A stretch of DNA of 64,000 bases, taken from the NCBI RefSeq assembly GCF_014843845.1, contig NZ_JHQS01000053.1:124001-188000 (forward strand). Reading direction: 5' to 3'. The translations under genes and the position numbers were made by a program. Source of the stretch: Mesorhizobium amorphae (GTDB lineage Bacteria; Pseudomonadota; Alphaproteobacteria; Rhizobiales; Rhizobiaceae). Positions 27,302-36,019 of the stretch are shown here, one piece after another (position 1 is the first letter of the stretch; each line of letters opens with the position of its first letter). The notes beneath the pieces were generated by a model, which had not been told where the DNA came from, did not search any database, and saw nothing but the letters and a program-made list of their open reading frames with translations.

Positions 27302-27775
27302 TCAAGCCATCTCCGGCCTCAGCCCCACCGTCGTCCTGTCGACGATCTCGCGCAAGGCGAAGGACGAATTGATCTTCGTCACATGCGGCATGGCCGACAG
27401 CCATTCCTTGTGGATGCGCTCATAGTCGACGAGATCCTTGGCCGCGATACGCAGGATGTAGTCGTACTCGCCTGACATCAGGTGGCAGGAAAGCACGTTC
27501 GGGCAGCGCTTGATCGCGGCCTCGAAATCCGACAGCGTCTTCTCGAATTGCCCCGACAGCGATATATGCACGATCGCCGTCATCTGGTGGCCGAGTGCGG
27601 CATTGGAGAGCCGCGCGTGGTAGCCGCGGATGGTTCCGGATTTCTCCAGATTGTCCAGCCGCCGCGAACAGGCCGACTGCGACAGGCCAACCTTCTCGGC
27701 AAGCGCGGCGTTGGGTATCCGCCCATCCTTCTGCAAAGTCTCCAGAATGGCGATATCAATCCTGTCGAGCGGCAT
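27302..27775 (-). CDS. Lrp/AsnC-family transcriptional regulator, probable regulator of ald
   Basis: A 157-aa Lrp-type feast/famine regulator. The N-terminal helix-turn-helix is at about 1-55 (LDRIDIAILETLQKDGRIPN, LAEKVGLSQSACSRRLDNLE), and the C-terminal RAM/AsnC ligand domain contains CHLMSGEYDYILRIAAKDL. It is divergently transcribed from alanine dehydrogenase, the classic arrangement in which an Lrp-type protein (AldR-like) activates ald in response to alanine. The ATG at 27775 has gaagga upstream; a longer frame to 27814 lacks a site. Confidence 0.9.
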   Translation of the reverse strand: MPLDRIDIAILETLQKDGRIPNAALAEKVGLSQSACSRRLDNLEKSGTIRGYHARLSNAALGHQMTAIVHISLSGQFEKTLSDFEAAIKRCPNVLSCHLMSGEYDYILRIAAKDLVDYERIHKEWLSAMPHVTKINSSFALREIVDRTTVGLRPEMA

Positions 27776-27933
27776 TCTTCGGGATTCCTTCGAAGATCCT
27801 GATATTTCGCGCAACGATTATCGAAACGCGCAGGCCAGCGCAAGCGCATTCGCAAACACCTGCGCAACGATTCGTGGTTCACTCACTTCATACAGGGAAC
27901 GCGCCCTCAAAAGGGCCGGATCAGGAGAAGAAA
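27776..27933. promoter_or_regulatory. Divergent lrp-ald control region with 11-bp direct repeats
   Basis: gcgcaacgatt occurs at 27809-27819 and again at 27862-27872, 53 bp apart, about five helical turns. Such phased sites suit an oligomeric Lrp-type protein. The assignment is inference from position and spacing. Confidence 0.4.
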
Positions 27934-29049
<1,116 letters not shown>

Positions 29050-29076
29050 TACCCAGGCAAAGAATTCCTCCTGTCG

Positions 29077-29107
29077 CCCGCCGGCTCATCCCGGCGGGTT
29101 TTTCTTT
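29077..29107 (+). terminator. Intrinsic terminator of ald
   Basis: A perfect 8-bp GC-rich stem, cccgccgg (29077-29084) and ccggcggg (29091-29098), followed by tttttcttt, 28 bp after the stop codon. Confidence 0.9.
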
Positions 29108-29419
29108 GCGTGGGAATTCGGATAACAAAAAAGCGGAGCCAAAGCCCCGCTTCCTCGATGTCGAGATTTGCCGCCGGTTCATCCGCGGTCGGCAATCGAT
29201 CGACGACTACCTTTTAGCGCTCTTATGCGACGGGAGTGCGACAGTCGTCACCATCTTTCGCCCCGCCATGATCAAATACGCCCTGTGTGAAGCACTTCAC
29301 ATTCGGCGTTCGAAAACTATGCCTACACAGATGTCGTTCCCTGACGGCTCGAGCCGCTCCCAGACGCCGGCGAATACCAGGCTTTACCGGCGGCTTCGTC
29401 GCGACTATTTTTTCCCAAC
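29108..29419 (+). ncRNA. Candidate intergenic transcript upstream of an orphan terminator (extent unknown)
   Basis: Between the ald terminator and a second strong plus-strand terminator at 29420 lies about 310 bp with no convincing protein gene. An independent terminator implies a transcript that starts inside this interval. A short frame from 29287 has no coding signature. It could be a small RNA or the remnant of a deleted gene. A minus-oriented weak hairpin, aagcgg...ccgctt, lies near 29131-29153. Confidence 0.35.
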
Positions 29420-29450
29420 TGCCCGCCAGACTATCGGCGGGCATTTTTTT
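29420..29450 (+). terminator. Orphan plus-strand intrinsic terminator
   Basis: A stem gcccgcc (29421-29427) and ggcgggc (29436-29442), flanked by a further T-A pair, is followed by seven T residues. On the minus strand no T-run follows, so it cannot serve the DUF1203 gene. No plus-strand gene precedes it after ald. Confidence 0.85.
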
Positions 29451-29458
29451 GCGCACCG

Positions 29459-29927
29459 TCAGCCGCGCTCGATCCGGCACTGGTAGCAATTGTTGCGCGC
29501 CGAGCGGACGTGGACGTAAGCGATGTCGTCGCGCTCGAACAGTGCCTCGGCGCGTGCCGCGATGGCAGTCGTCGGGATGACGCCGCCGCTGCCATAGACG
29601 ATGCGGTCGTCGCTGCCATAGCCGCGCACGATATAGTCGCTGCTTTCGAGCATGTCGGGGCAGTGCCTCGGCCTCATCGGCACGCTCGCATTCCTGCGCA
29701 TGCAGGAAGATCGGCCCGGTCTCGGCGTAAGGCTGCAGTTCCGGAAACGGCCGGTAGGCCAGGATCAGATAGGCATCGCCGGCGGCGACGTTCTTCAGGC
29801 AATGGCGGCACGGCACGCCGTCGCCGTCGGAAATGCCCCGCTCGGGCGTGTGGCCGTAGGCGTCAGGTCCACCGCGCTGCAGGGCTCTCACATCTTCCGT
29901 CGGCAGAGCTTTGAACTGGATGGTCAT
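29459..29927 (-). pseudogene. DUF1203 gene interrupted by a single-base frameshift
   Basis: Reading from the ATG at 29927, the first about 88 residues (TIQFKALPTEDVRALQRGG, CRHCLKNVAAGDAYLILAYR, GPIFLHAQECERA) match the DUF1203 family. The matching C-terminal part (MLESSDYIVRGYGSDDRIVY, AYVHVRSARNNCYQCRIERG) is in another frame and ends at 29459. The switch maps to a run of four C on the minus strand (29657-29660): removing one C restores ALPDMLESSD and a full product of about 155 aa. It is either a true recent pseudogene, a sequencing error, or a rare frameshift site. Confidence 0.85.
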
Positions 29928-30004
29928 GGCAAAATCTCCGGTGTCGTTGACCGGAAATTATGCTGCCGAGAAACCGCTTCCCACCCGATTCCTGCCAAGG
30001 CGGA

Positions 30005-30808
30005 TCAGTCCATCAGCGCATCGAGGCCACGCACCAGCCCGATGGTTTGCACCCGCCGGACGGCAAGCAGCGTGCCGGCAACATAAGGCCCGGCGGACGA
30101 ACCCGCATCATGGCGGATGGTCAGCCGCTCGTCGGGCAGGCCGAACAGCGCCTCGCAGGACAGTATGTAGGACGGCAGACGCAGCGCATGCACCTGCACC
30201 CCCTCGCCCGCGCCGACAGCAGCACCGCGTGTCCCCGGCACGCCAGAGACCTCCGACACCGGCCGCGCGGTGGATGCCTTGCGGACATCAGCCAGCGCTT
30301 CCGCCAGCTCGCGCGCCGTGCCCGACGGCGCATCGGGCTTCCTGGCGCTGGCATAGTCGATGACCTCGACATCAGGCACATATTTCGCCGCCATCAGGGC
30401 AAAACGCTTCATCAGCGTGGCGGTGATCGAGAAATTCCCGGCCGCGATGACGCCGACCCGGTTGGCACGCGCCGCCGCATCGATGTCGGCATAGTCGGCG
30501 GCTCCGAGCCCGGACGTGCCGATCACCACATGCCGTCCCTTCTCGATGGCGAGCAGCACGTGGTCCTTCACCACATCCGGCTTGGTGTAGTCGACCAGCA
30601 CGTCGGATGGCGCCTGCAGCGCCTGCGCCAGCGTGGCGGACGCGATCACGCCATTGGCCGGCACGCCGACCAGCAGGCCGGAATCTTGCCCCGCACCGCT
30701 GCGCGACACCGCGCCGGAGAGCACCATGTCGGCCTGCGCCGCGATCGCCGGCACCAGCGCCCTACCGACCCAGCCGGTCGCGCCTGCCAAAACCACCCGT
30801 ATCGCCAT
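30005..30808 (-). CDS. DapB-like dihydrodipicolinate reductase paralogue with altered active site
   Basis: A 267-aa protein of the DapB fold: N-terminal Rossmann GATGWVGRAL, DVLVDYTKPDV, GTSGL and the C-terminal substrate-binding domain with DAPSGTARELAEAL. In authentic DapB the segment before DAPSGTA reads HHxxKxDAPSGTA with the catalytic His; here it is ASARKPDAPSGTA, so K is kept and both His are lost. A canonical dapB is therefore likely elsewhere in the genome, and this copy may reduce a different cyclic imine or act otherwise (inference). The ATG at 30808 has aggatc upstream. Confidence 0.82.
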   Translation of the reverse strand: MAIRVVLAGATGWVGRALVPAIAAQADMVLSGAVSRSGAGQDSGLLVGVPANGVIASATLAQALQAPSDVLVDYTKPDVVKDHVLLAIEKGRHVVIGTSGLGAADYADIDAAARANRVGVIAAGNFSITATLMKRFALMAAKYVPDVEVIDYASARKPDAPSGTARELAEALADVRKASTARPVSEVSGVPGTRGAAVGAGEGVQVHALRLPSYILSCEALFGLPDERLTIRHDAGSSAGPYVAGTLLAVRRVQTIGLVRGLDALMD

Positions 30809-30859
30809 CAACCGATCCTTTCGCCATCACCATTGGCCCCTGGACGATCAGCGTTATGC

Positions 30860-30891
30860 AAAGAGCCCGGCTCGTTCAAGCCGGGCTCTTT
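30860..30891 (-). terminator. Hairpin between ompA-like gene and dapB-like gene
   Basis: A perfect 13-bp stem, aaagagcccggct (30860-30872) and agccgggctcttt (30879-30891), lies 28 bp after the minus-strand OmpA-family stop. Only a short T-run flanks it, so termination may be partial. Confidence 0.65.
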
Positions 30892-30919
30892 CAGCATTGC
30901 TCCAAAATTCTGGTCAGGC

Positions 30920-31477
30920 TCAGCGGATGAAATCGTCGAAGCGGCGCAGCGTCACCCGGCGATTGCGCCAGTTCTCGTTCTGCGTCGGCACCAGCAGGAA
31001 CTCCTCGCCATAACCAACGGTATCCAGCGCACGACCCGGCACGCCGAATTCGCGCACCAGCGTCCGTTTCAGCGAGGCGGCACGCTGTTCGGACAGGATC
31101 TGGTTCGACTGGAAGGAACCGACAGCGTCGGTATGGCCTTCGATCAGCACCCGGGCGCGAGGATCGCGGCGCAGGATGCGCTCGAGCGCGTTGGCGATGT
31201 TTTCGATCTTGCCGTATTGCGAACTGGAAATGGCGGCCGAGCCGAAGGCGAAATTGATCGACTGGATGTCGATCGAGCGCGCCATGCGCCTGAGATCCGG
31301 CCGCCGCTTGAACTCGCGGATGGTGACGCGTTGGTTGGGGCGCAGCTTCACCCTGGGTGGTGCTTCAAGCTGGCGTTCGATCGTAGTGGCGGACGGAGTC
31401 GTCGCCTGAGCGGATGCCAGGCTCGGCATGGCAAATGCCGCAATCATCGCCACGGCAAATGTGCGTCGGGTCAGCAT
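30920..31477 (-). CDS. OmpA-family outer-membrane/peptidoglycan-associated protein
   Basis: A 185-aa exported protein. The signal peptide (MLTRRTFAVAMIAAFAMPSL) ends at ASA near residue 23. Residues about 70-180 form an OmpA-like domain: IDIQSINFAFGSAAISSSQ, RVLIEGHTDAVGSFQSN, LSEQRAASLKRTLV, GYGEEFLLVPTQNENWRNRR, with the Asp and Arg that bind the diaminopimelate of peptidoglycan. No beta-barrel or lipobox is present, so it is a periplasmic peptidoglycan-binding protein. Confidence 0.9.
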   Translation of the reverse strand: MLTRRTFAVAMIAAFAMPSLASAQATTPSATTIERQLEAPPRVKLRPNQRVTIREFKRRPDLRRMARSIDIQSINFAFGSAAISSSQYGKIENIANALERILRRDPRARVLIEGHTDAVGSFQSNQILSEQRAASLKRTLVREFGVPGRALDTVGYGEEFLLVPTQNENWRNRRVTLRRFDDFIR

Positions 31478-31585
31478 GTCTCTTCTCCTTCGGCGCCGCT
31501 CTGTGATCGGCGCGTTGATGCTGAAGGCACCATGGCAAAGACAGTCTGAAGCGCGGATGAACGGTAGGTTCAGCTTGGGGAGAAG

Positions 31586-32149
31586 CTAAGGCCGCATGAC
31601 GCTGGCCGAACGCTCGGCGAAGGTCATCGGATGCACGATCTCCTTCTTTTGCGCCACCGGCGCAAAGCCGAGTTTCTGGTAGAGCGGCAGGGCCGCGGGA
31701 TGGTCGAGCGTGCAAGTCTGCACCGTCACCCGCTTCGGCCCATGCGACCAGGCGGCGGCGATCGCCGCGCCCAGGAACCAGCGGCCGATGCCTTGGCCGG
31801 TGGCGTGCTCCATCATGCCGAAATAGGCGAGCTCGACTTCTTCCGGCAGATGCGGTTTGAGGTCGAAGAAACCGGCCGGCGCACCGTCGAGATAAAGCAC
31901 CCTGATGTCGCGGTCTTCGCGATGCAGGCCGGCCGAAAGCTCTTCATCGTCCAGCCTCAGTACGTTGACCCAGTGCCATTTCCGCCCCACCCGATCCATC
32001 AAATAGCGGTAGAAATGCAGCGGAATATCCTTGACCTTCAGCAGCGCGATCTGGCGGTTGTACGGCACCGGCGGCGAGTAGGCCGGAGGCACATGCATTT
32101 CGAGAAACGTCACCGTGACGTCGATGTCTTCCAGCGCTCCGTTTTCCAT
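31586..32149 (-). CDS. GNAT-family N-acetyltransferase
   Basis: A 187-aa acetyltransferase: the acetyl-CoA site is seen in ATGQGIGRWFLGAAIAAA (R/Q-x-x-G-x-G/A), with VELAYFGMMEHA before it and LPLYQKLGFAPV after. The substrate is unknown. Two starts are possible: ATG 32158, which overlaps the sulfurtransferase stop as ATGA, or ATG 32149, which has aagga at a better 9-nt distance and is chosen. It ends the cysK-alaX-sseA-GNAT operon, so a thiol or amino-acid substrate is conceivable. Confidence 0.88.
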   Translation of the reverse strand: MENGALEDIDVTVTFLEMHVPPAYSPPVPYNRQIALLKVKDIPLHFYRYLMDRVGRKWHWVNVLRLDDEELSAGLHREDRDIRVLYLDGAPAGFFDLKPHLPEEVELAYFGMMEHATGQGIGRWFLGAAIAAAWSHGPKRVTVQTCTLDHPAALPLYQKLGFAPVAQKKEIVHPMTFAERSASVMRP

Positions 32150-32154
32150 CGCCG

Positions 32155-33006
32155 TCATTCCTTGCCCGTCACCACCGGCGTATCGCCAAGCCCGCCCCAT
32201 TCGGTCCATGAGCCGTCGTAAAGCCTGTTGTCGGTATGGCCAAGCGTCTCCAGCGCCAGCGTGATCGCCGCCGCCGTGATGCCCGAGCCGCACGACGTGA
32301 CGACCGGCTTCGACAGATCGATGCCTGCATCCTCGATCACCTTGCGCAGGCGATCCCTGGGCAGCAATTCGCCATTCTCGGCAAGGGCTGCAACCGGGAC
32401 ATTGCGCGCGCCCGGCATATGGCCGGAACGGACGCCGGCACGAGGTTCAGGCTCGGTACCGGCGAAACGGCCAGCGGAGCGCGCGTCGGCGATCTGGCTT
32501 TCCCGATTGTCGACGATGCTGCGCATTTCGGCGAGGCTGACGACACGGCTTGCGTCGAAATCGGCGTGGAAGATGCCAGGTGCGATCTTGGTCTGCTCCG
32601 CCGTCACTGGGCGACCCTCCGCCTTCCAGCGGTCGAAGCCGCCGCTCAGGATGTAGACCTGGAACACGCCCATGACCCGGAACATCCACCAGCCGCGCGG
32701 CGCCGAAAAATAGCCGGGGCCGTCATAGACCACGATCGTATCGTCGGCTGAAACACCCATGCTGCCAACATATTGCGCGAAATTCTGCGGCGACGGCAGC
32801 GTATGCGGCAGGCCGGACTCCGGGTCCGAGATCGCATCCTGGTCGAGAAACCGTGCACCCGGAATATGCGCCGCCTCATATTCGGCACGCGGGTCGCGCT
32901 TCTGCGCCGGCAGGTACCACGAAGCATCGATGATCGTCAGGCCCGGCTCCCCGAGGCGCTGCTGAAGCCAGTCCGCGTCGACGATGAAAGGACTATCCTC
33001 GGCCAT
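32155..33006 (-). CDS. sseA: 3-mercaptopyruvate/thiosulfate sulfurtransferase (rhodanese)
   Basis: A 283-aa tandem-rhodanese protein that transfers sulfane sulfur from 3-mercaptopyruvate or thiosulfate to thiophilic acceptors. N-terminal inactive rhodanese: IDASWYLPAQKRDPRAEYEA; C-terminal active one with VTSCGSGITAA, the CG(S/T)G(I/V)T loop of mercaptopyruvate sulfurtransferases. The ATG at 33006 has aggag 8 nt upstream. It sits in an operon with cysteine synthase, consistent with cysteine sulfur handling. Confidence 0.93.
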   Translation of the reverse strand: MAEDSPFIVDADWLQQRLGEPGLTIIDASWYLPAQKRDPRAEYEAAHIPGARFLDQDAISDPESGLPHTLPSPQNFAQYVGSMGVSADDTIVVYDGPGYFSAPRGWWMFRVMGVFQVYILSGGFDRWKAEGRPVTAEQTKIAPGIFHADFDASRVVSLAEMRSIVDNRESQIADARSAGRFAGTEPEPRAGVRSGHMPGARNVPVAALAENGELLPRDRLRKVIEDAGIDLSKPVVTSCGSGITAAAITLALETLGHTDNRLYDGSWTEWGGLGDTPVVTGKE

Positions 33007-33043
33007 TCTTTTTCTCCTGCTCGCCTGTGGCGGCAACTGACCT

Positions 33044-33787
33044 TCAGATCGCCGGCATAGGCCCGAAGCGTATACGGAAGCGCCGGTTCTCGCGGCCTTT
33101 CTTTTCGATCTTGCCGATATGGATCTCGCCGACTTCGCCCGTGCTCTTCACATGGGTACCGCCGCAAGGCTGGCTGTCGATCGAGGCATTCTCGCCGATG
33201 CAGACCAGCCGTATCCTGCCGGTGCCGACTGGCGGCCGCACATTCTTGGATTTCACCAGGCCGGGATTGGCCGCCAGTTCCTCGTCGGTGATCAGCCGGG
33301 TGAAGATCGGATGGTCGGCGCGCACCAGCTCCATCAGCCCCGCTGTCACGTCCTCCTTGGTGAAACCGGCATCCGGAATGTCGAAGTCGACGCGGCTGTC
33401 GTCCTCGGAAACCGCGGCACCCGTGATCGGGTACGGACAGACAACGGTGAGCAAATGGCAGGCGGCATGCATGCGCATCAGAAGGTGCCGTCGCTCCCAG
33501 TCGATGGCGAGCTTCAGCCGCTCGCCGACACCAGGAACCACCTGCTCCGGCGACGGTACATGGATGATCTCGTCCTTGGTCTCGCCGGTGATGGTGGCGG
33601 CAACGGCGATGCGGCTGCCGTCGGCGCGCTCCAGCGCACCGGTGTCGCCGGGCTGGCCGCCCGACGTCGCATAGAAGATCGTCCGGTCGAGGATGATGCC
33701 GCCGCGCTCGTTCACGGCGACGACCGTGGCATCAGTCGTCTTCAGATAGGCGTCGTCGCGAAACAGCGCTTCGGTCTGGTGTGCCAT
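33044..33787 (-). CDS. alaX: Alanyl-tRNA editing protein AlaX
   Basis: A free-standing AlaRS-editing homologue of 247 aa that deacylates Ser-tRNA(Ala) or Gly-tRNA(Ala). Zinc-binding residues are seen in MRMHAACHLL (HxxxH) and QPCGGTHVKS (CxxxH), with ATSGGQPGDTG in the N-terminal part. The 5' end overlaps the cysK stop by one base (TGATG), so translation is coupled. A free-standing editing factor in a cysteine operon would suit a cell in which serine or thiol amino-acid pools fluctuate (inference). Confidence 0.93.
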   Translation of the reverse strand: MAHQTEALFRDDAYLKTTDATVVAVNERGGIILDRTIFYATSGGQPGDTGALERADGSRIAVAATITGETKDEIIHVPSPEQVVPGVGERLKLAIDWERRHLLMRMHAACHLLTVVCPYPITGAAVSEDDSRVDFDIPDAGFTKEDVTAGLMELVRADHPIFTRLITDEELAANPGLVKSKNVRPPVGTGRIRLVCIGENASIDSQPCGGTHVKSTGEVGEIHIGKIEKKGRENRRFRIRFGPMPAI

Positions 33788-34821
33788 CACGCGACCTTTT
33801 CGAACGGCACCGAGATCTTGCTCTGGTCGTCCATCCAGCCCGGCGCCGGCAGTCCTTTCTCGCGCAGGAACTCAGGGTTGAACAGCTTCGACTGGTAGCG
33901 CGTGCCGTAGTCGCAAAGGAGGGTGACGATGGTGTGGCCGGGACCCAGTTCGCGCGCCAGCCTGATGGCGCCGGCAATGTTGATGCCGGTCGAGCCGCCG
34001 ACGCACAGGCCTTCTTCCTGGATCAGGTCGAAGACGATCGGCAGCGCTTCCTCATCCGGAATCTGGAACGAAAAATCCGGTGTGAAGCCTTCGAGGTTGG
34101 CGGTGATGCGCCCCTGGCCGATGCCTTCGGTGATCGAGCTGCCCTCGGACTTCAATTCGCCACTGGTGTAGAAACTGTAGAGTGCCGCTCCCAGCGGATC
34201 GGCGAGCGCGATCTTGACGTCGTTGCTTTTGGCCTTCAGCCCCAGCCCAACGCCGGCCAGCGTCCCGCCGGACCCGACAGCCGACACAAAGCCATCGACC
34301 TTGCCGCCGGTCTGGGCCCAGATTTCCTGCGCTGTGGTGCGGATATGGCCGTCGCGGTTGGCGACGTTGTCGAACTGGTTGGCCCAGATCGCGCCGTTCG
34401 GCTCCGAACGCGCCATCTGCTCGGCGAGGCGCCCCGAGAGCCTCACGTAATTGTTGGGGTTCTTGTAAGGCACCGCCGGTACTTCGATCAGCTCGCCACC
34501 GAGCATTTTGATCGTGTCCTTCTTCTCCTGGCTCTGCGTGTCCGGGATGACGATCACGGTGCGATAACCGAGCGCCTTGGCGACCAGCGTCAGGCCGATA
34601 CCGGTGTTGCCGGCCGTTCCCTCGACGATGACGCCGCCCGGCTTCAAAAGCCCGCGCTGTTCGGCGTCGCGGATGATGAACAGGCCGGCCCGGTCCTTGA
34701 CCGACTGACCCGGATTCATGAATTCGGCCTTGCCCAGGATCTCGCAACCGGTTGCTTCCGACGCCTTGTTGAGGCGGATCAGGGGCGTGTTGCCAATCGC
34801 TTCGATCACAGAACGATGCAT
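33787..34821 (-). CDS. cysK: Cysteine synthase A-type PLP enzyme
   Basis: A 344-aa O-acetylserine sulfhydrylase-family enzyme making cysteine from O-acetylserine and sulfide. The PLP lysine is K42 in NPGQSVKDRAG; GTAGNTGIGLTL binds the PLP phosphate region, and VGSGGTLAGVG and GGSTGINIAGA follow. The sequence is closer to the longer CysK-like group than to E. coli CysM. First gene of the operon cysK-alaX-sseA-GNAT. The canonical GGT/TSGNT substrate loop has EGTAGNTG, typical of this group. Confidence 0.92.
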   Translation of the reverse strand: MHRSVIEAIGNTPLIRLNKASEATGCEILGKAEFMNPGQSVKDRAGLFIIRDAEQRGLLKPGGVIVEGTAGNTGIGLTLVAKALGYRTVIVIPDTQSQEKKDTIKMLGGELIEVPAVPYKNPNNYVRLSGRLAEQMARSEPNGAIWANQFDNVANRDGHIRTTAQEIWAQTGGKVDGFVSAVGSGGTLAGVGLGLKAKSNDVKIALADPLGAALYSFYTSGELKSEGSSITEGIGQGRITANLEGFTPDFSFQIPDEEALPIVFDLIQEEGLCVGGSTGINIAGAIRLARELGPGHTIVTLLCDYGTRYQSKLFNPEFLREKGLPAPGWMDDQSKISVPFEKVA

Positions 34822-35044
34822 GGAGATTCCTTGTGTAGGTGCGGCGAGACCCTAGAAACCCGAAGCTTCGGTTTCAAGGCAAGAATTTGCCTGGACTAGC
34901 GGCATTTCGGGCACCGCAATTGCCAGGATGCGTCTCAAAACGGATGTGCTGGCAAAATGTTCATTTCCTCATCACGGGAAAAGCGCTCTTTTCATTCGAT
35001 TTATCCGCCGCTAGAGCACTATCGACACATTCACAGGGCGCAGC

Positions 35045-35866
35045 ATGACTCTCTATCGGGCCAACCCGAAGCACGGTGTCGCCTGGATCACCGGCGGCAG
35101 CAGCGGCATCGGCCGTGCATTGGCCAAGGACCTCGCGGCGCAAGGCTATGCCGTTGCCGTGACCGCACTGGACTGCGATCCGGTCGACACGCTGCTCGTC
35201 GAAACGGCGCAGATGCCAGGCCGCGTCACCTCCTTTCCTTGCGACGTCACCGACGAGCAGCGCATGGCAGCGACGGTCGCAGCAATCGAAAAGGATCTCG
35301 GCCCGATCGTGCTGGCCGTATTCAACGCGGGGAACTACATCGCCACCCCTGGCGAAGACCTGATCGTACGGGATTTCCGGCGGTCCTTCGAGGTCAACTA
35401 TTTCGGCATCCTCAACGGCTTGGTGCCTGTCGTCGAGCACATGCGCGTGCGTTCGCGCGGCCATGTTGTCCTTGTCGGCTCGGTGACGGCCTATTCCGGC
35501 TGGCCGACCACCGCCGCCTATGGCGGCACCAAGGCGGCCATCAACATCCTGGCCGAGTCGCTGAAGTACGATTTCGACAAGATGAACATTCGCGTCCAGG
35601 TGATAAACCCGGGCTTTGTCGACACGCCGCTGACGGAAAAGAACATGCTGCCGATGCCGGGCCTGATGCCTGTCCATCGCGCTTCGCGCCGCATGGCGCG
35701 TGGCATCAGATCCGGCGGCTTCGAAGTCACCTTTCCCTACCACATAAGCTGGCCCCTGAAGCTGCTCGGTCTGCTGCCGCGGCCGGTCGGGCGCTGGGTG
35801 ATCGGCCTGACGACCGCCTGGATGGCCCGGCCGCTCAATTTCGACCGCAAGCCGCCCGGCGAATAG
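35045..35866 (+). CDS. SDR-family NAD(P)-dependent oxidoreductase
   Basis: A 273-aa short-chain dehydrogenase/reductase. Cofactor motif WITGGSSGIGRALAKDLA near residue 13; NAG of FNAGNYIA; catalytic Ser in VGSVTAYSGW, and the YxxxK in AAYGGTKAA, where Tyr and Lys are separated by the usual three residues. The C-terminal part (YHISWPLKLLGLLPRPVGR) is hydrophobic, suggesting a lipid-like substrate or membrane association. Substrate unknown. Confidence 0.9.
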   Translation: MTLYRANPKHGVAWITGGSSGIGRALAKDLAAQGYAVAVTALDCDPVDTLLVETAQMPGRVTSFPCDVTDEQRMAATVAAIEKDLGPIVLAVFNAGNYIATPGEDLIVRDFRRSFEVNYFGILNGLVPVVEHMRVRSRGHVVLVGSVTAYSGWPTTAAYGGTKAAINILAESLKYDFDKMNIRVQVINPGFVDTPLTEKNMLPMPGLMPVHRASRRMARGIRSGGFEVTFPYHISWPLKLLGLLPRPVGRWVIGLTTAWMARPLNFDRKPPGE

Positions 35867-35887
35867 CGATCGTCAGCGCGACCGCGC

Positions 35888-35971
35888 CGTCCACAAGTGG
35901 CGGCTTGCCGTCCACAGGTGGCGGCTGGCCGTCCACAGGTGGCGGCCGGCCGTCCACAGGCGCCCGTTGCC
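35888..35971. repeat. Four tandem copies of a 21-bp repeat
   Basis: Units at 35888-35908, 35909-35929, 35930-35950 and 35951-35971 share the core cgtccacaggtggcgg, with the last copy degenerate. As 21 is divisible by three, either strand is translatable as a heptapeptide repeat, but no start or ribosome site supports a gene. It lies between the SDR gene and the hydrolase gene. Confidence 0.93.
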
Positions 35972-36019
35972 TGTTTGCAATCGCGCCCATAGGTTGAGAA
36001 TTATTGCTTGGAGTCTTCA

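Noticed and set aside
35888..35971. Short CRISPR-like array
   Set aside because: The copies are directly adjacent with no spacers and no cas genes nearby; it is a simple tandem repeat.
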